Below, piece by piece: positions 44,952-53,873 of a stretch of 64,000 bases of DNA; the first letter of the stretch is position 1, and the number at the start of each line of letters is the position of its first letter. Location: positions 1 through 64,000 of the forward strand of contig JAEMGR010000007.1 in assembly GCA_016458225.1 (NCBI GenBank). Direction: 5' to 3'. Source of the DNA: Myxococcaceae bacterium JPH2 (GTDB lineage Bacteria > Myxococcota > Myxococcia > Myxococcales > Myxococcaceae). The notes below the pieces were generated by a model. It did no database searches and had not been told where the DNA came from. It saw only the letters and a program-made list of their open reading frames with translations. A program made the translations under genes and the position numbers.

Positions 44952-46574
44952 TCAGCGCGGGCGCAGGAGCACCAGTCCTTCCCCTCGTGGCTCCGCCTCG
45001 CCCCTCGCGGTGGCCTCGGCCACCAGGGCCGTCAGCGCCTCTTTTGAGTGGGGCCAGGGATCCAACTCGGGGTGGACGAGCACCACCGCTCCTGGTGTGC
45101 GCGCGCACGCGAGATCGAACAAGGGCCGCGGCGCGAGCGCGTAGGGCAGGTGCGGAAAGAGTACCGTCTGCGCGCAGACCGGACCCGTGGGTGTGCCCAG
45201 TTCCACCGCCGTGGCCCTGACGACGGCGCGCGTCTCGAGCGCCAGTGGCCACAGCCGCGCGTAGCCATCTCCCCACAAGGGGAAGCTCAGGGCGGCCACG
45301 GCGAAGAGCGCGGTGCGACGCCCCTCGGACCATCCCCACTGCCCCAATCGCTCGCGCGCCTCCAGCAGTCCCCACAGGAAGAAGGGCAGCAGCGTCACGG
45401 GGTAATACAGGCGGTACTCATGCATGGTGGGGTTGGACGCGCTGCCCAAGAGAAAGAGCGAGGGCAACATGGCCACCAACGGTTGACGCGACAGCAGCGG
45501 CAGGAACAGCGCCGGCAAGAACAGCCGGTACCATCCTGAGCGGAAGATGTCGGACACCACAGTCCAGGGCGAGCTGAGCATGTGGAGCGCAATGGCTCCC
45601 AGCGAACTCCCATGCTGCCCCCAGAAGTCCAGGTAGCCCGGCCGCACCTTCCCCGTCTGCGCGAGCGCCCAGGGCTGCACCACCGTGGTGTTGAGGATGA
45701 ACAGCGCCACGCACACGCCCAGCACGCCGAGGGCCTCTCGACGACGCGACCGCTCGAAGAGGAGCGCGCCCAAGGCCAGCGCGCTCGCGTGCAGGGCCGC
45801 ATCCTCCTTGATCGCCAGGAACGCGACCAAGGCTGGGGCCCAGAGCGCCGCGCGGTGCTCCACCCATCCCCACGCGAGCATCAGGCCGCACAGCGGATAG
45901 AGCACCTCCGGACGAAAGCCACCATCCAGCAAGCGATTGGACCAGGGGCTGGTGAGGTATGCCACGCAGAGGAGCAGCGCGAGCGCCTCGCCACGTCCCG
46001 CGCGCGTCGCCAGCTTCCACAGTGGCAGCACCGCGCCCCACACTCCCAGCGCCGTGATACCCACCAGCAACAGCGGGCTTTCGAACAGCCGATGCAGCGG
46101 CACCAGCGGCAGCATCACGTATGACGGATGCACTCCGAAGTGGTTCACGTCGTAGATGGGCGAGTACATGAATCGCCCGTGGTTCGTGCTGTAGAGCATC
46201 CAGTCGAAGATGCTGAAGTCCACGCCGTTGACGCTGAACGCGTGGTAGCGCCAGAGCTGCAGCAGCAGGCACCAGCCGAGCGAGCACAGAGCGAGCGCGA
46301 CCTTCAGCCTCCGTCCCAACGACACGCGCTCCAGGACGGGAAACGCGCCCGAGCGCCACAACCAGAGCACCAACAGAGGATGCAGGAGGAGCTGCCACGA
46401 GCGGACCGCGCCCAGTTCCCGGTGCACCCACGACAGCGGCCCCGAGGCCACGGCCAATCCGCAGAGCGCCATGGCATAGACGGCGAACCCCCAGGACGCG
46501 CGGCGCAGCGCGTGCTCGGACGGCACCTCGGTGGGCGCCAAGACGGTCGGCGGCAGGTCCATGGGGACGCGCAT
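44952..46574 (-). CDS. DUF2079 polytopic membrane protein
   Basis: 540 residues with about eleven hydrophobic segments. The DUF2079 signature is seen: V-D-F-S-I-F-D-W-M-L-Y, then P-I-Y-D-V-N-H-F-G-V-H-P-S and later N-P-T-M-H-E-Y-R-L-Y-Y. The family looks like integral-membrane glycosyltransferases of the GT-C fold, with an acidic D-x-x-x-x-D-W loop after the first helices. Substrate unknown. It stands alone. Ends with a soluble ~110-residue C-terminal domain. Confidence 0.85.
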   Translation of the reverse strand: MRVPMDLPPTVLAPTEVPSEHALRRASWGFAVYAMALCGLAVASGPLSWVHRELGAVRSWQLLLHPLLVLWLWRSGAFPVLERVSLGRRLKVALALCSLGWCLLLQLWRYHAFSVNGVDFSIFDWMLYSTNHGRFMYSPIYDVNHFGVHPSYVMLPLVPLHRLFESPLLLVGITALGVWGAVLPLWKLATRAGRGEALALLLCVAYLTSPWSNRLLDGGFRPEVLYPLCGLMLAWGWVEHRAALWAPALVAFLAIKEDAALHASALALGALLFERSRRREALGVLGVCVALFILNTTVVQPWALAQTGKVRPGYLDFWGQHGSSLGAIALHMLSSPWTVVSDIFRSGWYRLFLPALFLPLLSRQPLVAMLPSLFLLGSASNPTMHEYRLYYPVTLLPFFLWGLLEARERLGQWGWSEGRRTALFAVAALSFPLWGDGYARLWPLALETRAVVRATAVELGTPTGPVCAQTVLFPHLPYALAPRPLFDLACARTPGAVVLVHPELDPWPHSKEALTALVAEATARGEAEPRGEGLVLLRPR

Positions 46575-47219
46575 GAGGCCCTCTATCAGGGAGGCGCGCG
46601 ACTCTCACCATTCCATTCTGGGATTCGCGCGGTGCTACCCCAATCACGTCACCCACGTTTCCTCCCTGGGAACCTCGGGCCCGCGATGTGCCCGACGCTG
46701 TCATGGCTCGGCACGCTCCAAGGTGACTCCCGGTTCGAGGAGGTGGCGGACCCGAGCCCGGTCCGAGTCTTCGTCCGGAAGGATGCGCGTGACTGCGCAC
46801 GACTCGCGAGCTCGACACCCCAGTCGCTGCGTTGAGTCCACGAGTACGCGACTCACACTCATGTGGTTCGCCGCCGACGGCACAAGGACAGCCGCACCGA
46901 GTCTCGCAGCTTGTCGCGAGGCAATTCTGTCTACCAACCCAGGCCACTCACGCGCGGCGGGCGCAGCGCAATACACAGATGCCTTCGAGATGTGTCCGAG
47001 GCGTTGCAAGGATTTGAGAGGAATGGACCTCCTGGATTCGAACCCGGGACCCATCGGTCATGAGCCGGGGCCTGCGGGCCGCCGCGTCGATGCGACGGGC
47101 AGCTGGGGCCTTCACGCCACCCCGCAAGTCCGAGGCCAATCATGGTGGCGCATGCACGCCCGCGTGTGTACGCGGGCGTGCACGACGCACCTCGACGGCC
47201 CCCACACGCCACGAGGGGC
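46575..47219. other. Intergenic stretch holding a tRNA-Ile2 remnant
   Basis: 645 bp. The only recognisable content is the decayed copy of the 3' half of tRNA-Ile2 at 47001-47067. Reading frames here are short and in shifting phases. Confidence 0.6.
47001..47067 (-). repeat. Decayed 3'-half copy of tRNA-Ile2 with flanking sequence (putative att remnant)
   Basis: By hand alignment 47001-47067 matches 57000-57067 at about 59 of 68 columns, in the same orientation. It includes the T-arm (TGGATTCGAACCCGGG), the variable region and the anticodon arm of the tRNA, plus ~23 bp beyond the tRNA 3' end. The D-arm and 5' acceptor strand are missing, so it cannot be a working tRNA. Confidence 0.75.
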
Positions 47220-48164
47220 TCACCAGTCGTGACGGTCGAGCCAGCTTCGGAGCGCGCGGCCGATGTCGTCGGGCACGTCCTCTGGGGCATGGTGTCCCGC
47301 CGGGCTGAGCCTGGCGATTTCGAGGCCTGGCAGGGTGGTGCGCGCCCACTCGATGATGTCCGGCTTGCTGAGTCCGGTGTCGGCGAACGTCAGGAAGAGC
47401 GCCGGCTTGGCGGAGGGTTGGGCAAGCCAGGCGGCGTTGTGCTCGACGACGGCGACCACGTCGGCGGGCTCGCCGTCGATGGGAATCTCACGCGGCCACT
47501 GGAGCATGGGGCGGCGTGACGCGGGCGTGGGGAAGGGCGCGGAGTAGGCCTCGCGGGCGCTCTCGGTGAGTCCCGTCTTCACGCCGTTGCCAAGGGAGCG
47601 AGGGAGGAACTCGTTCTGCTCGAGCACCATCTTCTCGCCGACGCCCGGTGTGCGCAGCGCGCGGAACATCTGCTCGCCCTGGGGGGGCCAGTCGCTCCAG
47701 TGCATCGGTCGGAGGAACGTCTCGAAGATCACGACGCCGCGCACGCGGTCCGGGTGTCGCGAGGCCCAGTCCAAGGCCAGCACGCCGCCCCAGTCGTAGC
47801 CGACGAGCACGACGTCGCGCAGGTTGAGCGCATCGAACCAGGCGTCGAGGTATCGCGCATGGTCCGCGAAGCGATAGGCGATGTCGGGCTTGCCGGAGCT
47901 CCCCATCCCGATGAGGTCGGGCGCGAGGGTTCGGCTCCGGTCGGCAAGCTGGGGCGTCACGTTGCGCCACACGTACGAGGACGTGGGGTTGCCGTGGAGG
48001 AACACGATGGGCGAGCCGCTTCCTTCCTCACGGTAGGAGATGAAGGAGTCGAGGACCGGGACCTGGTGGAGGCTGGGCATGGGCGTGCGCGAGGGGAGAA
48101 CGGCGGGAGTGGAGTGGCACGCCAGGAGCGCGCCGATGACGAGACAGCCAAGCAGTCTGTTCAT
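47220..48164 (-). CDS. Haloalkane dehalogenase-like lipoprotein
   Basis: 314 residues from ATG 48164. A lipoprotein signal ends in A-L-L-A-C. The alpha/beta-hydrolase body has haloalkane dehalogenase marks: F-L-H-G-N-P-T-S-S-Y-V-W-R with the halide-binding Asn, V-G-Y-D-W-G-G with nucleophile Asp and neighbouring Trp, F-E-T-F-L-R-P carrying the subgroup II acid, and A-G-H-H-A-P-E-D with the catalytic His. DhaA/LinB-type enzymes hydrolyse C-halogen bonds; export as a lipoprotein is unusual for them. Divergent from a LysR gene over 67 bp with a palindrome, so probably under its control. Confidence 0.87.
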   Translation of the reverse strand: MNRLLGCLVIGALLACHSTPAVLPSRTPMPSLHQVPVLDSFISYREEGSGSPIVFLHGNPTSSYVWRNVTPQLADRSRTLAPDLIGMGSSGKPDIAYRFADHARYLDAWFDALNLRDVVLVGYDWGGVLALDWASRHPDRVRGVVIFETFLRPMHWSDWPPQGEQMFRALRTPGVGEKMVLEQNEFLPRSLGNGVKTGLTESAREAYSAPFPTPASRRPMLQWPREIPIDGEPADVVAVVEHNAAWLAQPSAKPALFLTFADTGLSKPDIIEWARTTLPGLEIARLSPAGHHAPEDVPDDIGRALRSWLDRHDW

Positions 48165-48207
48165 GGGCGCAATATGGGGCCGGTGAGACGTTCCTGGCCG
48201 TGATGAT

Positions 48208-48228
48208 TCGTGAGCAGTAACCTCACGA
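48208..48228. promoter_or_regulatory. Palindromic LysR-type operator
   Basis: TCGTGAG, a 7-bp spacer, then CTCACGA: a perfect 7-bp inverted repeat 3 bp before the LysR start and 43 bp from the dehalogenase start. Size and place fit a LysR regulator autorepressor site. Confidence 0.6.
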
Positions 48229-48231
48229 TTC

Positions 48232-49140
48232 ATGAGCATTCAGATCGGGGCCATCGACCTCAATCTCCTCCTGGTCCTCCACACCGTGCTCGCCGAGCGC
48301 AGCGTGGTTCGCGCATCCGAACGGCTCCACGTCACGCCGTCAGCCATCAGCAACAGTCTGGCTCGGCTCCGAGCCCTGCTCGGGGATCCGCTCGTGACGC
48401 GCAAGGGGCGAGGCATCGTCCCCACGCCGAGGGCGCTCGCGTTGGCGCCCGCGATCGGAAGAGGGCTGCGAGAGATGGAGCTCGCGCTGCACGAGGTTCC
48501 GTTCGAGCCGCTGCGGTGCAAGCAGACCTTCACGCTGGCGGTCTCGGATGGAGGGCAGCTCACGTGGGTGCCGCGCATCGCGGGGCTGATGCGAGAGGAG
48601 CTGCCGGACGCGCGGCTGAAGGTGGTGGGGATCGACTCGCTCGTCTCGCTGGGGGACTTGGGGGCGGGGCAGGTCGACTTGCATCTGGGCCTGGCGGGAC
48701 AGGGCGCGGGTCTGCACTTCGAGCCGTTGTTGACGGAGCGCACGGTGCTCGTGGCGCGCCGAGGGCATCCCCTGATGGGCAAGCGGCTGTCGGCGCGGGC
48801 ATTGGGCGGGCTCCACCACGTGAACGTGGAGATGGTGCCAGGAAAGAACTTCCGAGACGCGGTGGCGGCTGCCTATGCGCGTGCAGGCATTCCACGCGAG
48901 GTCGTCATGACGGTGCCCTCGTTCACCGCCGCGGCGGCGGTCGTCGCGGCGACGGAGCTGGTCGCGACGTTGCCGGAGTCACTCGTGCAAGAGCACGGGG
49001 CACGCTTCGCGGTGCAGCCTGTCGATGCGCCGTACCCCGGGCGCACCGTCAAGATATCGATGTGCTGGCACGAGCGAACCCACGTCGACCCAGCGGCGCG
49101 CTACTTCCGCGAACTGGTGCGGCGAGGCGTTCTGCCGTGA
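48232..49140 (+). CDS. LysR family transcriptional regulator
   Basis: 302 residues. The N-terminal winged helix-turn-helix reads I-D-L-N-L-L-L-V-L-H-T-V then S-V-V-R-A-S-E-R-L-H-V-T-P-S-A-I-S-N-S-L-A-R-L-R. The co-inducer domain (about 95-300) is complete. Divergent from the dehalogenase-like gene with a perfect palindrome between them. It probably senses the dehalogenase substrate or product. Confidence 0.93.
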   Translation: MSIQIGAIDLNLLLVLHTVLAERSVVRASERLHVTPSAISNSLARLRALLGDPLVTRKGRGIVPTPRALALAPAIGRGLREMELALHEVPFEPLRCKQTFTLAVSDGGQLTWVPRIAGLMREELPDARLKVVGIDSLVSLGDLGAGQVDLHLGLAGQGAGLHFEPLLTERTVLVARRGHPLMGKRLSARALGGLHHVNVEMVPGKNFRDAVAAAYARAGIPREVVMTVPSFTAAAAVVAATELVATLPESLVQEHGARFAVQPVDAPYPGRTVKISMCWHERTHVDPAARYFRELVRRGVLP

Positions 49141-49249
49141 CGACGGTGGGCCTCTCGCCACGATGGGCAGATCCCCAAGCACGCGAGGCGGAGGGGCGGG
49201 TGGCACCCCAGTCTGGCTTCACCCTCTAGAACATGCTCAAACGCAACAC

Positions 49250-49753
49250 GTGTTCCCTCGCCCTGCTTTCATCCTCGTCGTCGCGCTGCTGATGACTGCC
49301 TGTGTTCGCGACGCAACGACCCGTTGGAGCCCACCGTCCATGCCCTCCCAACACACCAGTCAGTCAGAGGATGTCCGTGCCCTCCTCGCCCTCGAGGAAT
49401 CCATCGTCCGCGCCATCCAGGCCCGCGACACCCAGGCCCTCCAGGGGTTGATGGCCAAGGATTTCGTCTTTCGCGGCGTGGGCGACGTGGAGACAGACCT
49501 GACGACCTTCCTCGCCAACACCGCCGCCATCCCTGGCACCATTCTCTCCGTCGAGACCGAGACAGTGCGCGCCCACGTCTTCGGCGACACCGGCGTCCTC
49601 ACCGGCACCCAGCGGGCCCGCGTGCGTCTCCCCGACGGCTCCGAAGTCACAGACGTGGGGCATTTCACCGACGTGTGCCAGCGTCGCGACGGTCGCTGGT
49701 GGGTCGTCCTCGCGCACAGCCTCCCCGCACCGCCTCCCTCCAACCCCGATTGA
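49250..49753 (+). CDS. SnoaL/DUF4440-like lipoprotein
   Basis: 167 residues from GTG 49250, which gives a lipoprotein signal ending L-L-M-T-A-C. No strong ribosome binding site. The mature domain is an NTF2-like fold (L-A-L-E-E-S-I-V-R-A-I-Q-A-R-D, L-M-A-K-D-F-V-F-R, then a C-terminal W-W-V-V-L-A-H-S-L strand). Such proteins bind small hydrophobic ligands or act as isomerases. Its frame is read antisense by the tail of the neighbouring broken LysR gene. Confidence 0.75.
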   Translation: MFPRPAFILVVALLMTACVRDATTRWSPPSMPSQHTSQSEDVRALLALEESIVRAIQARDTQALQGLMAKDFVFRGVGDVETDLTTFLANTAAIPGTILSVETETVRAHVFGDTGVLTGTQRARVRLPDGSEVTDVGHFTDVCQRRDGRWWVVLAHSLPAPPPSNPD

Positions 49754-49805
49754 CGCAGGACCAGCACTCCCATCCACCCCCCGCTGGCCGGCGCAAAGCC
49801 AGACG

Positions 49806-50215
49806 AAAATCCCGCGCTTCTCCGCGAACAAGTGGATCGAAGCCCCGCGCTTCTTGAAGGTCGTCTCCACCGTCACGAACGACAGCAGCGCGGACATGGG
49901 AAGCATGGCCTGGACGACGAGCGCGAGCTGGGTCTCCTCTCCACTCTTGAGCCGACCGACGACGGTCTGGAACGTGGCGAGGTCGTCATGTCGTCGCTGG
50001 GCTACGGCGACGACTGCCTCGCCCTTCATCGTCAGGCGAGGGACGCGGCTGCTGCGGTCGAAGCGGCGCAGGCCGAGCTGTTTCTCGGGGCGCTGTATGG
50101 CCTGACTGACAGTGGGTTGTCCCTGGCCCAGGCGCCGGGCCGCCTCGGAGGTACGGCCTTCCTCGGCCACCGTGCAGAGCGTCCGACGCGGGTCGATGGT
50201 GACGCTGTTGAGCAC
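49806..50215 (-). pseudogene. Truncated LysR family regulator
   Basis: The frame starting at 50215 gives a degraded LysR N-terminus: V-T-I-D-P-R-R-T-L-C-T-V-A-E-E-G, A-A-R-R-L-G-Q-G-Q-P-T-V-S-Q-A-I-Q, then L-G-L-R-R-F-D-R-S-S-R-V-P-R-L-T. LysR similarity stops after ~125 residues, before the ligand domain. The frame stays open into sequence antisense to the SnoaL-like gene, which is noise. It starts 12 bp after the TetR stop on the same strand. Left end is approximate. Confidence 0.7.
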
Positions 50216-50227
50216 CTCGCGACTGCA

Positions 50228-50857
50228 TTACTTCAACGCGGGCGTTGAACGCGTGGCGGGCCGGCCCTCCTTGCGCGCGGACAACCAGGAGACGATGAGC
50301 GAGCTCAGCGTCGCCGTGGCGACGCTCTCCGAGATGGCGCCCCGGAGCATGTCGCAGGAGATTGCCTCCGCCGCTCCGACGATGCCCACGCAGCGCTGCC
50401 GCAGGGTCTCCTTCGACAGCTCGCAGTACGGCGCGAGCGCGCCCTGATAGAGGTCCACATGGCGGTCCAGCACGCCTTGATAGAAGTGCTCCATTTGCCC
50501 GTCGCCCCTGAGTGCGGCGGAGATGGCGTGCTGCTCGGGGCCGATGCTCCGGTAGCAGTGCATGGTCGCGCTGCTCATCACCCTGGCGACGTCCTCCAGT
50601 TTGCGTCGCGCCCGCTGAAGCGCTTCCTTGAACTCGACGACCTGCGCCGCGTCGATGCGCTCATACAGGGCCATCAACAGCCCGGCGCGTGACTGGAAGT
50701 GCTCGTAGGGGATGGGCTTGCTGACGCCCGCGCGCTCGGCGAGGTGGGCGAGCGTCAGCGCGTCCGTGCCTTCCTCCCTCACCACCGCCATCGCCACGTC
50801 GAGCAACTGCTCGCGTCGCTGGGCCTTGGGAAGCTTCTTGGAGGAGGGCTCACTCAT
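50228..50857 (-). CDS. TetR family transcriptional regulator
   Basis: 209 residues from ATG 50857; a GTG at 50875 is an alternative. The DNA-binding part reads L-L-D-V-A-M-A-V-V-R-E-E-G, L-T-L-A-H-L-A-E-R-A-G-V-S-K-P-I-P-Y-E-H-F. The C-terminal effector domain has no close match I know. Divergent from a pair of NAD(P)-binding oxidoreductases; the spacer has a palindrome at 50941-50969. Likely represses that pair. Confidence 0.92.
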   Translation of the reverse strand: MSEPSSKKLPKAQRREQLLDVAMAVVREEGTDALTLAHLAERAGVSKPIPYEHFQSRAGLLMALYERIDAAQVVEFKEALQRARRKLEDVARVMSSATMHCYRSIGPEQHAISAALRGDGQMEHFYQGVLDRHVDLYQGALAPYCELSKETLRQRCVGIVGAAEAISCDMLRGAISESVATATLSSLIVSWLSARKEGRPATRSTPALK

Positions 50858-50940
50858 GGGACGTCGCGGAGGCACCCCTGGGGCTTAGCCGCCTCGACGC
50901 GGACGCGCAACCGCCCCCGCCTCGTCGAAATCGTGGCGAA

Positions 50941-50969
50941 CCTACTATTGGTAACTTACTTTGAGTAGG
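50941..50969. promoter_or_regulatory. Inverted repeat, putative TetR operator
   Basis: CCTACT, 17 bp, AGTAGG: perfect 6-bp arms in an AT-rich patch in otherwise GC-rich DNA, between the divergent TetR and oxidoreductase genes. It probably overlaps their promoters. Confidence 0.5.
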
Positions 50970-51044
50970 GTCAACGCAGCGCCATCTCCGCCGGCCCGCC
51001 GGCACCCTCAACCACTGCCCCTGGGGCAGGGGAGCGCACCCGTC

Positions 51045-52052
51045 ATGTCTTTGAACTCTCACAAACCCGTCCTCATCATTGGTGGCTCGGGCGTCGTCGG
51101 CTCCGTGGCCGCCAAGGCCTTGCGTCGCCTGCAACCGGACCTGCCGCTCACGATTGGCGGCCGGGCTCTCCCCCGCGCGGAGGCCGTGGCCCGCGAGGTC
51201 GGCCTCGCCGACGCGACGACGGTGGACCTGTCCCGGCCTGATTTGGGCCAGCCCGCGAGCCGCGCCTACAGCGCCGTCGTGCTGTTCGTGAAGGACGACA
51301 CGCTGAACTCGCTGCGGTACGCACAGACGCACGGGCTGCCGTACCTGGGCATCTCCACGAGCCTGTTCGAGGTCGCTCCCGAGGTCGCCCTCCACATGCA
51401 CCAGCCCACGCGCTCGCCCATCCTCCTGGGCAGCACCTACCTGGTGGGCGCAACCACGCTGCCCGTGCTCCAGTTCGCTCGGGAGTTCCGCGCGCTGGAG
51501 TCCATTGCCATCAGCGCCGTGCTCGACGAGCGGGACTTGGGCGGGGCCGCCGCGTACGCGGACCTGGACCGGCAGAAGGCCGCGCCCAACAGCCTCATCT
51601 TGGAGAACGGACAGTGGCGGTGGGTGGGTGGCGACGCGGCGCTGCGCACCTTCCGAGACTCGGAGGGAAATGACCTCCAGGGCCAGGCGTACTCGCTGAT
51701 GGACCCCGTGGCCCTCGCCGCCGCGACGCGGGCGAAGTCCATCCGCTTCGATCTCGCCGTGGGCCTCTCCGCGTCGCGCCGCCGGGGCGAGCCCTTCTCC
51801 ACCGAGATCATCTTCGAGCTCGAAGGCACGCTGCACGATGGAACTCGCGCGCGTGTACGTCACGAGCTGCTGCACCCGGAAGGGCAGGCTCCGGTGACGG
51901 CGGTGGGCGTGGCCGTGGGCGTCGAGCGGTTGCTCGGCCTCGCGGGAGGCGCGCCCGTCGCACCGGGGCTCTACCTCCCCCATGTCCTCATCGAGCCGGA
52001 GTACCTGCTGCGCCGACTCCAGGAGTTCGGAACCCGGCTTCGTCGCGCGTGA
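51045..52052 (+). CDS. Saccharopine dehydrogenase-like NAD(P)-binding protein, copy 1
   Basis: 335 residues from ATG 51045, with GGGGAG upstream. The N-terminal Rossmann motif V-L-I-I-G-G-S-G-V-V-G-S opens the chain, and G-G-R-A-L-P-R ends strand 2. The C-terminal ~200 residues form a beta domain with G-x-G-V-A-V-G-V-E-R-L-L-G-L. Resembles saccharopine dehydrogenase / trans-acting enoyl reductase relatives. Substrate unknown. Its neighbour is a paralogue in tandem; both are divergent from a TetR gene. Confidence 0.8.
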   Translation: MSLNSHKPVLIIGGSGVVGSVAAKALRRLQPDLPLTIGGRALPRAEAVAREVGLADATTVDLSRPDLGQPASRAYSAVVLFVKDDTLNSLRYAQTHGLPYLGISTSLFEVAPEVALHMHQPTRSPILLGSTYLVGATTLPVLQFAREFRALESIAISAVLDERDLGGAAAYADLDRQKAAPNSLILENGQWRWVGGDAALRTFRDSEGNDLQGQAYSLMDPVALAAATRAKSIRFDLAVGLSASRRRGEPFSTEIIFELEGTLHDGTRARVRHELLHPEGQAPVTAVGVAVGVERLLGLAGGAPVAPGLYLPHVLIEPEYLLRRLQEFGTRLRRA

Positions 52053-52083
52053 CGTCCACTCTTCTCCCCACAGGAATCCCAAC

Positions 52084-53097
52084 ATGAACGCATCGAATCT
52101 GAATCCCGTCCTCGTCATCGGTGGCTCTGGCGTCGTCGGACGTCGCGCCGTGAAGGCCCTGCGCGAACTGCACCCGGAGCTGGCCCTCCGAATCGGAGGA
52201 CGCGACGTGAACAAGGCCGCGATGCTCGCCCGGGAGCTGGGCCGCGCGGAGGCCGTGCGCATCGACCTGGAGCGCGAGGACCTGGGGCTGCCACCGGACG
52301 CCGCCTTCAGCGCGATGGTGGTGCTGCTCAAGGACGACTCGCTGCGCACGATGAAGTACGCGCAAGAGAAGGGCGTGCCGTACGTCTCCTTCTCCGACTT
52401 CGTCTTCGACATCGGCCCGGCGGTCGCCCTCCACATCCAACACCCCACGGCCTCTCCCGTGCTCCTCCTGGGGAACTTCCTGGGCGGCATCGTGGCCCTG
52501 GCCACCCTCCAGTTCGCACACGAGCTGAAGAAGGTCCACGCCATCCAGATCGGCGCCGTCTTCGACGAGGAGGACGTGGGAGGTCCCGCCGCCAACGGAG
52601 ACATGGAGCGCCTGACCAAGGGCGTCCCCAGTCCGCTGATCCGCAAGGACGGGAAGTTCCTCTGGGCCACCTCGGAGGAGGACGTGACGCGGACCTTCCA
52701 GGGCGCGGACGGCACGCAGTGGAAGGGCCGCGCGTATCCACTGCTGGACGTGGCCACGCTCGCGGCGGTGACGGGCGCGAGCACGGTGCGGCTCGACGGC
52801 GCGGTGAAGGCCGCGTCCAGTCGGAAGCCTGGCGAGGGACCGGGCCACGAGGTCATCATCGAGCTGACCGGTGAGCTGGCGGACGGCACGACGGCGCACG
52901 TGCGCCACACGCTCGTGGATGGCGACGTGCACTCGGGCTTGAGCGGGAAGGGCGTGGCGCTCGCGGTGGAGCGACTGGTGGGGCTCGTGGGCGGCGCGCC
53001 CGTCAAACCCGGGCTCTATTCGCCCGAGGGTGTGTTGGATTCGGCCCACGTCGTCGAGCGCCTGAAGGCGTGGGGCACGCGGATTCAGCGCGCGTGA
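52084..53097 (+). CDS. Saccharopine dehydrogenase-like NAD(P)-binding protein, copy 2
   Basis: 337 residues; AGGAA precedes the ATG. Same build as the gene 31 bp upstream: V-L-V-I-G-G-S-G-V-V-G-R-R, I-G-G-R-D-V-N-K, F-V-F-D-I-G-P-A-V-A-L-H and the C-terminal V-E-R-L-V-G-L-V-G-G-A-P-V-K-P-G. The two copies align end to end, so they arose by tandem duplication. They may form a heterodimer or act on related substrates. Confidence 0.8.
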   Translation: MNASNLNPVLVIGGSGVVGRRAVKALRELHPELALRIGGRDVNKAAMLARELGRAEAVRIDLEREDLGLPPDAAFSAMVVLLKDDSLRTMKYAQEKGVPYVSFSDFVFDIGPAVALHIQHPTASPVLLLGNFLGGIVALATLQFAHELKKVHAIQIGAVFDEEDVGGPAANGDMERLTKGVPSPLIRKDGKFLWATSEEDVTRTFQGADGTQWKGRAYPLLDVATLAAVTGASTVRLDGAVKAASSRKPGEGPGHEVIIELTGELADGTTAHVRHTLVDGDVHSGLSGKGVALAVERLVGLVGGAPVKPGLYSPEGVLDSAHVVERLKAWGTRIQRA

Positions 53098-53249
53098 CGT
53101 GGGGAGCGCGGCGCGCGTGCCCGCGCGAGGACGACGCTGGAGGAAGGCTCGTGCGCCGCGCCTCGTGTGCCGCGCCAGGAGGCTGTCAGCCCTGGCGCGG
53201 ATACTCGCGGTTGGCGTCCCCGCTCCGCATCCGAAAGAGAGCGCATCCC

Positions 53250-53669
53250 ATGACGAGCCCGCTGTCCGCCGCCCCCCTGCCGCTTCCGCCGCAGCCCGCG
53301 CCGCCGCTCGCGCGGGTCGAGAAGTTCGAGGCCTCCCGGTTCGATGGCGTCCTCGCAGACAAGGCCCACCCCGTCCCGAGCCCGAGCGCTCTCCAGGGGG
53401 TCGCCTCCGTGGGAGTGGTGCCCCCGGTGGCGAAGCTGGACGGGACGGTGCTCCACGGCATCTCCCGTTTCGTCCAGGAACTGGAGCAGGGGCAGCGCGT
53501 GATGGACCAACTCATCCGGTCCGCGTCGTCGGGCTCGAGCTATTCCAACGCGGAGCTGCTGTCGCTTCAGGCGTCCATGTACCGCTACGCGCAGGGTTTG
53601 GACCTCGTGAGTCGAATCGTGGAGAAGGGTACCAACGGACTGAAGGACGTCCTCAAGACGCAGGTATAG
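53250..53669 (+). CDS. Orphan SctI/YscI-like type III secretion inner-rod protein
   Basis: 139 residues from ATG 53250. The first ~40 residues are Pro-rich. The C-terminal ~60 residues match the SctI/YscI/HrpB inner-rod pattern: S-N-A-E-L-L-S-L-Q-A-S-M-Y-R-Y-A-Q-G-L-D-L-V-S-R-I-V, then G-L-K-D-V-L-K-T-Q-V at the very end. SctI polymerises inside the type III needle base. No other type III gene is in this window, so it would be an orphan. The call rests on a short segment. Confidence 0.5.
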   Translation: MTSPLSAAPLPLPPQPAPPLARVEKFEASRFDGVLADKAHPVPSPSALQGVASVGVVPPVAKLDGTVLHGISRFVQELEQGQRVMDQLIRSASSGSSYSNAELLSLQASMYRYAQGLDLVSRIVEKGTNGLKDVLKTQV

Positions 53670-53873
53670 CGACCCTCGGCGCGTGCTCGTGGCTCGGGGA
53701 GCACGGGTAGCTCTCAGGGACTTCTCGCGCTCAGGTCTTCTGTGCACGCAGCGCCGAGCGAGAGGTGTCCCTGCTCTCTTCTTCCCGCTCGGCTCGCGCC
53801 TGACTGCCCCTCAACCTGATCGTGAATCACGACCCTCGGTTTAGGATCGCCATGCCAACCCGAAGGAGTTCTC

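Noticed and set aside
47024-47067. Functional tRNA gene
   Set aside because: Only the T-arm and anticodon arm remain; D-arm and 5' acceptor strand are missing.
50850-53006. Minus-strand frame of 718 codons
   Set aside because: Antisense to the paralogous oxidoreductase pair; Ser/Arg/Pro-rich with no domain.
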